DNA of 64,000 nt from Bacteroides pyogenes_A (GCF_048595595.1 NZ_CP184347.1); one strand, 5' to 3'; shown: positions 36,863 to 45,812, counted from the first letter of the stretch. Numbers and translations: made by a program. The notes: generated by a model from the letters alone, not told the origin.

Positions 36863-37969
36863 TTACTTTATTTCGAAATATTCTCTGTATCTGTCATATA
36901 AATGTCCTGCCTGCAAATATGCCGATTGGGGACTCATAAAGTGAGAGAACTCGAACGTTATCGCTTTATCATATCCCGCCCGTTTGGCAGCTTCCAGTTT
37001 CATCCGGAGCTTATCAAACTTAATAGGAAGAAAATTAATAGGCATATCGCGATCGAAAGATTCCGCATTAGTCCAGCATTGCATGCCATACTTATCCGCC
37101 AGTTTTTTATTTACCGAGAAAAAAGCATCTAATTCATCATAATCGATATGTCCGTCTTGAAAAGCGCACGCATCTACCACATCATGAATCCCATCGAATA
37201 TCTCATTCCACTCTTTCTCGTGTTGCTGCACAGAAACAGCATCTTCATTCGTCAGTTTATTAGTACCCATAATGGCCTTTTTCCCATCAATCCAAGGAGA
37301 AATGAATGTAGGCAGTCCGTTCGAAACATCCTTACACTGTTTCCCCATGGCATGAAAAGCATCTATAGCCCCTTTAGTCTGCCGGCTGATTTCTCCACTG
37401 ATATACCAGCCTCCGAAGCTCTTGTATTTTTCGCCGTACATTTTCCATACCTCGTCAATCACATACTTATTATCCTCGATTTCCCAGCTTAAATCCTTTG
37501 TATCCCAATAACGGCCGGAGTCGTACAGACCAAAATAAAACTTCATTTTATACTTCTCCGCCAATCGCAAAAACATATCCAACAAGTCGACTGATGGCAT
37601 ATAACAACCTTTATTCAATAAATAAGGAGAAGGATAAGTTATAAATTTACGATATCCGGAGCGAATCATGATTACCGTATCGATTCCGATTCGCTTCATG
37701 TATTGAAAATCGAGGTCCCATTCCTTCTCTCCCCAATTCTGATGAGGAATATCGTGGGAAATCTCATCCAAAAAGGTCCCCGTAATGTTTAAACCGTTCT
37801 TCTTTGGAACAATCAAACGACCATCTCCCATCCATTCTTCCGGCATCTGCTCCGGAGAAGGAATTCCGGTTTTATTACTCTCTTTAGCCAGCAACGAAGG
37901 GGCGATGAAAGCCGAAGCTCCCGCCAAAGCTGCACTCTTTAAAAAGTCTCTGCGATTATTTTCTCTCAT
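36863..37969 (-). CDS. DUF4434 protein with Tat-type signal, copy 2
   Basis: 368 residues. The signal NNRRDFLKSAALAGASAFIAPSLLA has the twin arginine. The barrel shows the same blocks as copy 1: TGTFLDEISHDIPHQNWG, FYFGLYDSGRYW, GGWYISGEISRQ, VDACAFQDGHIDY and FEFSHFMSPQSAYLQAG. The two copies differ mostly in the loops. The presence of both suggests two related substrates rather than redundancy. It is separated from the FAD oxidoreductase gene by 46 bp and from the sugar porter by 4 bp. Confidence 0.8.
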   Translation of the reverse strand: MRENNRRDFLKSAALAGASAFIAPSLLAKESNKTGIPSPEQMPEEWMGDGRLIVPKKNGLNITGTFLDEISHDIPHQNWGEKEWDLDFQYMKRIGIDTVIMIRSGYRKFITYPSPYLLNKGCYMPSVDLLDMFLRLAEKYKMKFYFGLYDSGRYWDTKDLSWEIEDNKYVIDEVWKMYGEKYKSFGGWYISGEISRQTKGAIDAFHAMGKQCKDVSNGLPTFISPWIDGKKAIMGTNKLTNEDAVSVQQHEKEWNEIFDGIHDVVDACAFQDGHIDYDELDAFFSVNKKLADKYGMQCWTNAESFDRDMPINFLPIKFDKLRMKLEAAKRAGYDKAITFEFSHFMSPQSAYLQAGHLYDRYREYFEIK

Positions 37970-38015
37970 TGTTTCCTCTTTTTTATTATATCAGCGATAT
38001 TACTACTAAGCAATC

Positions 38016-39896
38016 TCATTCGATATATTCTCCGGTTATATTCACCTGCTTTCTATTGAAAGGATCTAAAACCTGATCGATAAGCAGTGCCATCTCTCCT
38101 CTTAGAATATCTCGTTTAGGGTTAAGATTCTGTAAACCATAATTCCGCCATATTTCATCCAAGTCGACGGTTGCATCCAAACCTTCCGTTTCGGAGATGT
38201 TCCTGACAAGTGAAACGGCTTCTTGGATGCTTAAGGTTTCTGCGCTCTTTTTCTCAAATATTTCTTTTGATTTCGGGTATATTTCAAACAAACCATCCAA
38301 CTCGGAAATTAATAAAAGTGTATCCGCTCTTAGCCAAGTCTGATTGCTCCATCCTACATTTTTCCCTACTCCTTTGAGTATTCCTGTAGCCCCGATACGC
38401 TGATAAGGAATGAACTTCACATCCGAAACGGGAACATCCAAATAAGGAAGCAGGTAACCTTTCGCATGTAAAACTGCATTTTGGACTTCGCGGACAGGAA
38501 CTTGTCCGATTGCGCATTTTTTCTTCACGCTCAAAGCCGCCAATGCTCCGGCTGCCTGTCCGATCTGCAGGACAACCGGTTGCAAACGTGTGGTTCCGTT
38601 AATTATATTAGAAACAGATATAGATTTTTCCGCAACGATGAGTCCTTCTACGTTAAGGGGAATCAATACTCCTAACGGAAGACCGTACGAAGGTATCGGA
38701 TGAAAATAAAGATTCGGCAATTCCTCATGACCATGATAGCGGGTGTGATGGTGGTCTACCGGATAATCGCCTACTGCAATGGCAGTACGGTATAATTTTT
38801 GTTTTTGCTCATAAGGGGCTGTCACGTCATTCAGGGTAAACCTGACGAGCCCATGAATCCTGCGTGATTCCCTGTGATAAGGAATAAAAGGTAAACGGTC
38901 TGCCGTAGGATATTCGTCATCCGCCAGCCCCAACGTGTTATACCCCAGCTCGTGTTGGAGGAAGTAGACAAAGCACATTGTGTGATGCTTTGCAAGCTCC
39001 AATGCCTTGGCACGCTCTTCCGGTGTTTTTTCTATCAGATTGACGTAATAATCATTCCCCTCTATGGGCCAATTAATCATATATTTATGGTTGGGAAGTT
39101 TCCCATAAGTAATCATCATCTCCTTAGACCACAAGCGGTCGGGTTCTTTCGGTGACAAACACAGCGAGTTATCACAGGCGCAGGCAAACACTGCGGGATC
39201 ATATCCTTCAGGGCGGGGAATCGTTACATCTTTCCCATAATCTTTCAGTATGGCTACATAAGTCATATCCTGCACGATATCATTCGATTTTTCAGGAGCC
39301 ACATCTTCTTGTGTGTCGCTACGGCTCTCCATCCCAATGTCGTATTTCACTCCACACATCTTGGCAATATCTCCTAATTCGGTTGCATCAATCAATATCT
39401 CTGCACGGATAGTCTTCGTTTTCTGATCCTCTGTCAGTACTTCAACAATCCATTCGTTCTGCTCTTTTTTCACAGTCTTCAAAAAGGTGTTTTTCCATAT
39501 GCGCAGGTTCTTTTCCGCAGCAGCCATTTCATGAAAAATATTATTGCCGACCGAAGGCTCGAAAAGGACATGGCTTACCCATCCCGTCTTGAGAGAGTCT
39601 ATTCCTCCATAATAATCGGATAACCTGTCTTTAAATTCGCCCCATAATCCTGCCGGTAAATTATAGTTACCGTCCACAGCGCTGACCCCTGCCGAGGTCA
39701 ACATGCCACCCAACCAAGCCGTTTCTTCGATTATCAATACATTCACCCCCATTCGGGCAGCTTGTATACCTGATGTCATGCCACTGGCGCCGCCGCCTAC
39801 AACCAAGACATCTGTCCGGTTTACATCCGAACGCTTGCAGGATGTAAAAATCAAGACAAAAATAAGAATGCAAAAAAGGAAATATAGGTTTTTCAT
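38016..39896 (-). CDS. FAD-dependent oxidoreductase lipoprotein
   Basis: 626 residues; lipobox LIFTSC with the cysteine at residue 20, so it lies in the envelope. The dinucleotide-binding motif DVLVVGGGASGMTSGIQAARMGVNVLIIEE (about 29-58) and the later ILIDATELGDIAKMCG and GLIVAEKSISVSN show the FAD_oxidored family fold. The C-terminal third is helical and lacks a familiar domain. Such enzymes are common in Bacteroides glycan loci but their substrates are unknown. It is the first gene after a strong consensus promoter (39942-39972) and thus heads the large minus-strand locus. Confidence 0.87.
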   Translation of the reverse strand: MKNLYFLFCILIFVLIFTSCKRSDVNRTDVLVVGGGASGMTSGIQAARMGVNVLIIEETAWLGGMLTSAGVSAVDGNYNLPAGLWGEFKDRLSDYYGGIDSLKTGWVSHVLFEPSVGNNIFHEMAAAEKNLRIWKNTFLKTVKKEQNEWIVEVLTEDQKTKTIRAEILIDATELGDIAKMCGVKYDIGMESRSDTQEDVAPEKSNDIVQDMTYVAILKDYGKDVTIPRPEGYDPAVFACACDNSLCLSPKEPDRLWSKEMMITYGKLPNHKYMINWPIEGNDYYVNLIEKTPEERAKALELAKHHTMCFVYFLQHELGYNTLGLADDEYPTADRLPFIPYHRESRRIHGLVRFTLNDVTAPYEQKQKLYRTAIAVGDYPVDHHHTRYHGHEELPNLYFHPIPSYGLPLGVLIPLNVEGLIVAEKSISVSNIINGTTRLQPVVLQIGQAAGALAALSVKKKCAIGQVPVREVQNAVLHAKGYLLPYLDVPVSDVKFIPYQRIGATGILKGVGKNVGWSNQTWLRADTLLLISELDGLFEIYPKSKEIFEKKSAETLSIQEAVSLVRNISETEGLDATVDLDEIWRNYGLQNLNPKRDILRGEMALLIDQVLDPFNRKQVNITGEYIE

Positions 39897-39941
39897 GCTT
39901 ACAATAATAGGTTAACATTCTTTTTGGCTAAAACTCTGCTA

Positions 39942-39972
39942 CAAACATAGCTATATTTATAATAAAAACAAA
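39942..39972 (-). promoter_or_regulatory. Bacteroides-type promoter heading the large locus
   Basis: On the minus strand TTTG (39972-39969), a 19-bp spacer and TATGTTTG (39949-39942) match the sigma-ABfr consensus exactly. It lies 46 bp before the FAD oxidoreductase start. AT-rich, partly palindromic sequence (about 39958-39996) overlaps the -33 side and could hold an operator. Confidence 0.85.
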
Positions 39973-40340
39973 TTATAATAAAAAAAATTATTATTAAAAG
40001 TGATATACAACATATAAAATCACTAAATAAAATTACCTATAATCAAAAACTACAAATTAAAATCCGCAAATATTATTAATATCATCCAAAAGCTACAAAA
40101 ATGAGATAAACTAAAAAGATTTTGTTTTAAACAGAATAAGACAAAAATATTCATAAATCTCAAGTGAAATTCTTAGTGGAATATCATACGTGTAAAAGGT
40201 TTGTTATTCATAAAAAGATATCTCCAAAAGCTCCATTAACTTCAAAAAGCTTCTTTTTCAGGTATCTCTTTGCCTCCGGATAGCTAGAATATTATTATTT
40301 TTTCCCATACCTTAATCAAAATATAATGAACTTCTATTCC

Positions 40341-40538
40341 ATATATAGTCACCACGGTGGATATATATGGCTACCACGCTGACAATATATGGCTACCACG
40401 CTGGCAATATATGGCTACCACGCTGGCAATATATGGCTACCACGCTGGCAATATATAGCCACCATGCCGGTAATATATAGCCATCATGCCGGTAATATAT
40501 AGCCATCATGCCGGTAATATATAGCCATCATGCCGGTA
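40341..40538. repeat. Tandem array D, nine units of exactly 22 bp
   Basis: ATATAT anchors occur at 40341, 40363, 40385, 40407, 40429, 40451, 40473, 40495 and 40517. The first five units are GGCTACCACGCTGGCA-like, and the last four drift to AGCCATCATGCCGGTA. The array is in phase throughout, with no indels. Its last unit forms one arm of the palindrome that follows. Confidence 0.95.
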
Positions 40539-40557
40539 ATATATTACCGGCATGATG
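40526..40557. repeat. Perfect 32-bp palindrome closing array D
   Basis: CATCATGCCGGTAATA (40526-40541) is followed directly by its exact reverse complement (40542-40557). The left arm is the end of the last array unit, so the right arm is an inverted copy of that unit. On RNA it would form a 14- to 16-bp hairpin. Confidence 0.95.
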
Positions 40558-40633
40558 AAGAATCTTCTTCTCTCCTATTCTCCCTGTTTCGGCGGATATC
40601 TAAAAATATTATCTTGCGATGTGAGGAAACGAA

Positions 40634-40687
40634 ATAAAAAACTTTCTTCTTTTTCTCAGAAAGGCGAAAAAGAAGAAAGTTAAAAAA
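40634..40687 (-). terminator. Terminator of the nanTLE operon
   Basis: A perfect 16-bp stem (40640-40655 with 40666-40681; loop 10 nt) lies 31 bp after the nanE stop. On the minus strand it is followed by TTTTTTA, a textbook intrinsic terminator. It separates the nan operon from the large locus downstream. Confidence 0.92.
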
Positions 40688-40711
40688 TGGATGGATAGAT
40701 AGAACTTGCTA

Positions 40712-41896
40712 TTACCTGCTTTTAAGAATCTCCTCACAAAGCAAGTGACTGCGGATCATCATTCGAGGGATGTGAAAAGGCCCTTTGAAAATATTCCCTT
40801 TAGCAGGTTGCGCTACCGAACCGTCGCGACGAAGATAACCATACCACTCTCCATATTCCTTATCGGGGAAATGCGCATAAGTCCATTCACTAATTTGTTT
40901 ATGCATTTCAAGGTACTTCTCATCGCGGGTCATTTTGTAGGCGTAAAGAGTAGCGATGATAGCTTCGGTTTGCGGCCACCAAAATTTCATATCCTGCGAA
41001 TAGTCTTGCGGAGGAAAGTTGCGGCAATCGCGGAAATTAATGATTCCGCCAAACTCTTTGTCCCATCCCCACTCCCATGACCAGTCGAGAATTTGGAGAG
41101 CCAACTGCATAAGCTCGTTGTCATCGTTCCGATAACGCGCTTCTTCCATAATAAACCATGCTGTTTCAATGCAGTGCCCCGGATTGATCACACGTCCGTT
41201 GCAAGTATCGATAAGTTCGCCCTGCGGTCCGACCATCTCAAGTAAGGCTTTAAACTCCGGATGAATGAAATATTTCCTCAATGCCGAAATCGATTCATCG
41301 ATCTGCCTGTCCAACACCGGATCGCTAATAACTTCACGAATGCGGGCAGCCGTATTAATCAGAATCATGGTAATAGAATGTCCGCGAGCTTCTAATGCCG
41401 GAAGATATTTAGGTTCCAGAAGTCCCGGAGTATTCAGAAAGTATTGTGTACGCTTAAATATTTCCAAAGCTCTCTCCGCATATTTTTTCTCTCCCGTCGC
41501 CGCGGCGTATTCTGCCAGGGCAATGGCGGCAAATCCTTCGGAAAAGACATAGCGGCGTTTACGCAACGGGCGTCCGTCTTCGGTCACTTCGAAAAACATG
41601 TGCCCGTCTTTGTCAAAACAATGGGCTTCAAGAAAGTCGATACAACTCTTCGACGCCTCCAGCCATTCGGGGTTCTTCTCAATATGATTGTAAGCATAAG
41701 CCGATATAAAGCCGAAACGACCTTGGAACCATACAGATTTGGTAGTATCCATCAAAGTTCCGTCTCTATCGACACAAGTATACACACCGCCATGTTTACG
41801 GTCGAGACCGTTCTTAAGCCAGAACGGCATAATGTTATTTTCCAAGTCATCTTTATAAGATGCAGACCATGATGTCAAGTATTCAGTCACGTTCAT
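40712..41896 (-). CDS. nanE: N-acylglucosamine 2-epimerase (ManNAc to GlcNAc), renin-binding-protein type
   Basis: 394 residues with an (alpha/alpha)6 barrel of the AGE family. Converts N-acetylmannosamine, released by the lyase, to N-acetylglucosamine in the cytoplasm. Conserved blocks include WSASYKDDLENNIMPFWLKNGLDRKHGGVYTCVDRDG, KSVWFQGRFGFISAYAYN, NPGHCIETAWFIMEEA and WWPQTEAIIATLYAYK, with the family's histidines in NPGHCIE and near the C-terminus (GPFHIPRMMI). Bacteroides uses this epimerase in place of the NanE/NanK phosphate route. It lies 11 bp after nanL and ends at a strong terminator. Confidence 0.93.
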   Translation of the reverse strand: MNVTEYLTSWSASYKDDLENNIMPFWLKNGLDRKHGGVYTCVDRDGTLMDTTKSVWFQGRFGFISAYAYNHIEKNPEWLEASKSCIDFLEAHCFDKDGHMFFEVTEDGRPLRKRRYVFSEGFAAIALAEYAAATGEKKYAERALEIFKRTQYFLNTPGLLEPKYLPALEARGHSITMILINTAARIREVISDPVLDRQIDESISALRKYFIHPEFKALLEMVGPQGELIDTCNGRVINPGHCIETAWFIMEEARYRNDDNELMQLALQILDWSWEWGWDKEFGGIINFRDCRNFPPQDYSQDMKFWWPQTEAIIATLYAYKMTRDEKYLEMHKQISEWTYAHFPDKEYGEWYGYLRRDGSVAQPAKGNIFKGPFHIPRMMIRSHLLCEEILKSR

Positions 41897-41907
41897 ACAC
41901 TTGATAC

Positions 41908-42831
41908 TTAAAATTTATTGCATCGGTCGAAAAATCCGATAGCCTCCAACTCCAATTTCATTTGTCGCTCTTCTTCGTCGGTCATATTCTGGAAAGGAGT
42001 ACGGTTTTTGCCCAAATCTAAACCTATTAATTTCATAATGCGTTTTCCGCCCACAATATTTCCCCGGAAATGGCAGATCACATTAATCACTTCCTGAGAG
42101 AAATTCTGACGTTCGCGGGCCAATTCCAAATCCCCTTTCTCCCACGCTTCGATAATGCCTACCAGCTCGCGACCATTGTAATTGGTTGTTCCGCCGATGC
42201 CTCCACGAGCTCCACCCATAGCGAGACATGGAAGGATTGTTTCGTCCTGCCCGTGCAGCATATCATATTTCCCCCCCTTATACAAACGGCACTGGTTATA
42301 CTCATACATGCTTTCGAATGTATATTTAATACCTGCAAAGTTCGGTACACGCCCGTCTACCGCTTCAAGCAATTTCACCATCGGCAAGAAAGCGCCGTTG
42401 AAAGCCGGTATATGATAATAATAAAAAGGAAGATTCGGAGCACCCGAAGCTATTTCTTCAATATATTTCACCAGCTCTTCAACACGTCCGATTTTAGGGA
42501 ATGGAGGAGCCATGGCACCAATGCCCCAAGCGCCGATTTTTTGCGCGTGTTCTGCCAACATCCGACTTGCTTTCACACAACAGCTTCCCACATGCACTAT
42601 TACTTTAAAACCCTCGGGAGCAACAGAGATCCAGCGTTCGGCCAACTTCATTCTCTCTTCTTCTGTCAACATATACCCTTCACCCGACGAACCATTGATG
42701 AAAACTCCTTGCAGTCCGTTCTTTACTAACATTTTAGCATATCTTTCAATCGGTTCAAGATTCACTTCACCATTCTCGTAAAAAGGTGTGAACGGTGCAT
42801 CGATAAGTCCAATAATTCGTTCCATAACCAT
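41908..42831 (-). CDS. nanL: N-acetylneuraminate lyase
   Basis: 307 residues of the dihydrodipicolinate-synthase superfamily. Cleaves Neu5Ac to ManNAc and pyruvate. Seen are IGLIDAPFTPFYENGEVN, the pyruvate-carboxylate motif INGSSGEGYML (G-S-S-G-E), YYYHIPAFNGAF with the active tyrosine, and NFAGIKYTF with the Schiff-base lysine. An alternative start two codons later (MERII) has similar support. It follows the nanT-like gene by 28 bp and precedes nanE by 11 bp: the nanL-nanE-nanT set described for B. fragilis, here in the order T-L-E. Confidence 0.94.
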   Translation of the reverse strand: MVMERIIGLIDAPFTPFYENGEVNLEPIERYAKMLVKNGLQGVFINGSSGEGYMLTEEERMKLAERWISVAPEGFKVIVHVGSCCVKASRMLAEHAQKIGAWGIGAMAPPFPKIGRVEELVKYIEEIASGAPNLPFYYYHIPAFNGAFLPMVKLLEAVDGRVPNFAGIKYTFESMYEYNQCRLYKGGKYDMLHGQDETILPCLAMGGARGGIGGTTNYNGRELVGIIEAWEKGDLELARERQNFSQEVINVICHFRGNIVGGKRIMKLIGLDLGKNRTPFQNMTDEEERQMKLELEAIGFFDRCNKF

Positions 42832-42859
42832 ACTATTTTTTTAACGTTATTATAAGTAT

Positions 42860-44098
42860 TCAATCTTCCATATTATCCGTAGTGGGACGTAAAAAATAAA
42901 TTTGCAATGCCAAAGCTACAGCTACCACTACACTCAACAGGGCAAATCCCAAACCTAAGTTACCTCCATCTGTCCATTTGCCCAATACTTCTGTCACCGC
43001 AGCCCCGGCAAAGACACCCATCATATTCATAATTCCATAAGCGGTTGCCCGATGCTTGGTCGATACAAACTGACAAAGAATAGGCATATTGTTAGCATCA
43101 AAAATACCAAAGCCAATGCCAAAGAGCAAACCTGCACCGATCACACTGACAAAACTATGTCCAAAACCGAGTAGGAGTAAAGCCGGTATCGTCATACCCA
43201 AGCCGATAGCGCCGGTATAAACACGTCCACGAATATTTCTTTGCACCCAGCGGTCGGAAAGAATACCTCCTGATATCACACCGATAAAACAAGAAAGTGC
43301 GATAGTTATCGTAGAAATAGGGCCAGCCTCAGACATCGGGATTCCTAAGCTGCTGGAGAATAGAGTAGGAAGCCAGTTCTTAGTGGCCCATCCCGGCAGA
43401 CTCGGAGCTGCAAAATAAAACAGAATGATCCAGAAAGCCCAATTAGAGAAGAGAAGAGACAGTCCTCCGAATAAAGAAGCTTTTTTCTTACCCGGTATAT
43501 CAGACTGCTTTTGGGCCGTATTATGTATCCGGTTCTCATGTAGAAAGAATATCAAAACAAGAGAATAAAAGACCCCTACTATACCAAACCAATGAAAAGT
43601 AGCCTGCCACGAAAAAGCAGCGGCGGCCGTTGCTCCAAAACCTCCGATGGCTTGCCCGGTATAAAGCCCCGTCATATGCACTCCTACCGCCAAAGAGCGA
43701 GACTTTCCTTGATGCCAATCCGCAATCAACGATAAACCTGCCGGAATATATAATGCTTCACTTACTCCCATTATGGCGCGAAGCCAATAAAGTTGGCGGA
43801 AACTCTCGGCATATCCCATTAAAAAAGTAACAGCCGACCACACAAACAAACTACCTATTACCAGCCATTTACGACTAACCCGATCGGCAATCATTCCTGC
43901 AACAGGACTCATAAATCCATAAATCCATAGAAAAACAGCCATTAAGGCTCCGAAAGCCTCAGCCTTATTTAGTTCGACAATATCAATCTTCATAGCCTCT
44001 TGCATGGTAGAAAGCATCTGACGATCCATATAATTAAGCAATGCCACTCCCCATAATAAGCCAACTAAAACCCAGGGATAAATGTTTTTATCTTTCAT
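42860..44098 (-). CDS. nanT: MFS sialic acid transporter (NanT-like)
   Basis: 412 residues with 12 hydrophobic segments. Inner-membrane symporter that brings Neu5Ac into the cytoplasm. The N-terminal LLNYMDRQMLSTM and the loop MIADRVSRKWLV are typical of MFS anion:H+ symporters, and the position in front of the lyase and epimerase genes gives the substrate. First gene of the operon; a palindromic operator candidate lies 11-52 bp upstream. Confidence 0.88.
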   Translation of the reverse strand: MKDKNIYPWVLVGLLWGVALLNYMDRQMLSTMQEAMKIDIVELNKAEAFGALMAVFLWIYGFMSPVAGMIADRVSRKWLVIGSLFVWSAVTFLMGYAESFRQLYWLRAIMGVSEALYIPAGLSLIADWHQGKSRSLAVGVHMTGLYTGQAIGGFGATAAAAFSWQATFHWFGIVGVFYSLVLIFFLHENRIHNTAQKQSDIPGKKKASLFGGLSLLFSNWAFWIILFYFAAPSLPGWATKNWLPTLFSSSLGIPMSEAGPISTITIALSCFIGVISGGILSDRWVQRNIRGRVYTGAIGLGMTIPALLLLGFGHSFVSVIGAGLLFGIGFGIFDANNMPILCQFVSTKHRATAYGIMNMMGVFAGAAVTEVLGKWTDGGNLGLGFALLSVVVAVALALQIYFLRPTTDNMED

Positions 44099-44108
44099 AA
44101 AAAAGAAC

Positions 44109-44150
44109 GTTTTATGTTATGCAAATAATAAAGTTTTGCAAACATAAAAC
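44109..44150. promoter_or_regulatory. Candidate operator between nanT and the ROK regulator
   Basis: GTTTTATGTT (44109-44118) and AACATAAAAC (44141-44150) form a perfect 10-bp inverted repeat. An inner pair GCAAA (44121-44125) and TTTGC (44135-44139) is offset by one base. It overlaps the place where the nanT promoter should be (a near -7 TTATTATTTG lies inside it). By position it could be where the divergent ROK protein binds. Confidence 0.6.
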
Positions 44151-44458
44151 TTTTTTCATCTACACACAAGAATTTAATAAAATACTTGTATATATGCCGC
44201 CCTTTTAATTAAAAAGAAAAGTAATCGACACAACATAGAAGAAAAAACATGCAAAAGAAGATCCCAAGTCAACTGAAATAAAAATCAACCGGGATTATCT
44301 TCATTTCTCGAAGTAAAGTATTTATAAACTAACACAATGGAAGAATGCAACAATATTCATTGAATATAGAAACACCTGCTATGAAACATTAAACGAATGC
44401 AAAAGAAAACCTAAATAGAAAATTATTTTATTTACAGTAGAATAGAAGATAAAATTAG

Positions 44459-44466
44459 TATATTTG
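44459..44466 (+). promoter_or_regulatory. -7 box of the ROK regulator gene
   Basis: TATATTTG fits TAnnTTTG and lies 32 bp before the ATG at 44498. No exact TTTG is found 19-21 bp upstream, so the promoter may be weak or need help. Confidence 0.55.
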
Positions 44467-44497
44467 CGTTTATTAATATAAGAAGAATACTGAAAAT

Positions 44498-45706
44498 ATG
44501 AAACAGCACCTGCTAAAAGAAATAGAGCTTGGCACCAAGAATGCCCTCCAGAAGAAGAAGATCATCAAGCATTATATATACAACGGAAGCTCTACCCTTA
44601 CAGACTTGGCACGGGAAATGGATTTAAGTGTTCCGACGGTTACCAAATTCATCAGCGAAATGTGTGAAGAAGGGTATATCAACGATTATGGGAAATTAGA
44701 AACAAGCGGAGGCAGACATCCAAGCTTATATGGACTCAATCCGGAATCAGGCTATTTCATTGGTGTGGATATCAAACAATTTTCCATAAACATCGGATTA
44801 ATGAACTTTAAAGGAGATATAGTCGAACTTAAAATGAATATTCCTCATAAGTTTGAAAACACACCGGATGCTCTTGATATACTTTGCAAACATGTAACCT
44901 CTTTTATAGAGAAAATCAATATCAATCCGGAAAAGATACTCAACATTAATATAAATATATCCGGAAGAGTAAATCCTGAATCAGGATATAGTTTCAGTTT
45001 GTTCAATTTTGAGGAACGTCCATTAGCAGAGATTCTGACTGAAAAAATAGGTCATAGTGTAAGTATTGATAACGATACACGAGCAATGACATACGGAGAA
45101 TTTCTAAAAGGGTGTGTAAAAGGAGAAAAAGATATCATATTTGTCAATGTAAGCTGGGGAGTTGGAATCGGGATTATTATTGATGGAAAAATATATACTG
45201 GCAAATCCGGGTTCTCCGGAGAGTTCGGACATACAAATGTTTTCGACAACGAAATCATCTGTCATTGCGGAAAAAAAGGATGTCTGGAGACGGAAACCTC
45301 CGGCTCTGCCTTGCACCGCATATTGATTGAACGAGTTCAAAAGGGTGAAAACTCTATTCTATCCGAACGAATTGCAATGAAAGATAATCCGCTTACTCTT
45401 GACGAGATAATCTCAGCAGTAAACAAAGAAGATGTGCTCTGTATCGAAATAATAGAAGAAATAGGGCAAAAATTAGGCAAACAGATTGCGGGACTAATCA
45501 ATATATTCAATCCAGAACTGGTTGTAATCGGAGGGACCCTCTCAATGACAGGAGATTATTTAACCCAACCTATCAAAACAGCGGTTCGCAAATATTCGCT
45601 CAATTTAGTAAACAAAGACTCGGCCATCCTTACGTCTAAATTAAAAGACAGAGCGGGCATTATTGGCGCATGCATGTTGGCGCGTAGCAGAATGTTTGAA
45701 AGCTGA
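44498..45706 (+). CDS. ROK-family transcriptional regulator, probable controller of nanTLE
   Basis: 402 residues. An N-terminal winged helix-turn-helix (about 25-75: STLTDLAREMDLSVPTVTKFISEM) precedes the ROK sugar-binding domain. That domain has SIDNDTRAMTYGEF, the EFGHTNV metal-ligand site and the zinc motif CHCGKKGCLE, so it keeps the sugar-kinase fold; the ATP loop VSWGVGIGIIIDG is also present and it might retain kinase activity. In B. fragilis a ROK kinase acts on GlcNAc in the same pathway, so an HTH-bearing ROK at this position probably senses ManNAc or GlcNAc. It is transcribed away from nanT with the inverted repeat between. Confidence 0.88.
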   Translation: MKQHLLKEIELGTKNALQKKKIIKHYIYNGSSTLTDLAREMDLSVPTVTKFISEMCEEGYINDYGKLETSGGRHPSLYGLNPESGYFIGVDIKQFSINIGLMNFKGDIVELKMNIPHKFENTPDALDILCKHVTSFIEKININPEKILNININISGRVNPESGYSFSLFNFEERPLAEILTEKIGHSVSIDNDTRAMTYGEFLKGCVKGEKDIIFVNVSWGVGIGIIIDGKIYTGKSGFSGEFGHTNVFDNEIICHCGKKGCLETETSGSALHRILIERVQKGENSILSERIAMKDNPLTLDEIISAVNKEDVLCIEIIEEIGQKLGKQIAGLINIFNPELVVIGGTLSMTGDYLTQPIKTAVRKYSLNLVNKDSAILTSKLKDRAGIIGACMLARSRMFES

Positions 45707-45812
45707 AATATATCCTCCAGAGTGCTTACTTCTCTTTATTATCCAAAAGAGAGAATACGGAAAAGCAAACAATATTATTTTAGTTTTTGCATGCAAAAAG
45801 ATTCAAAATCCT

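Larger units (their letters stand above)
39897..40711. other. 815-bp intergenic region between the large locus and nanE
   Basis: No gene is seen. In order along the plus strand it contains the promoter at 39942-39972, an AT-rich stretch (about 39950-40330), tandem array D (40341-40538), a perfect 32-bp palindrome (40526-40557), and the nanE terminator (40640-40681). The transcription unit that ends here and the one that begins here lie on the same strand. Confidence 0.7.
44099..44497. other. Divergent intergenic region nanT / ROK regulator
   Basis: 399 bp, AT-rich, no gene seen. It holds the inverted repeat at 44109-44150 near nanT and the -7 box at 44459-44466 near the regulator gene. The middle (about 44160-44440) has A-rich tracts without clear repeats. 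Confidence 0.6.
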
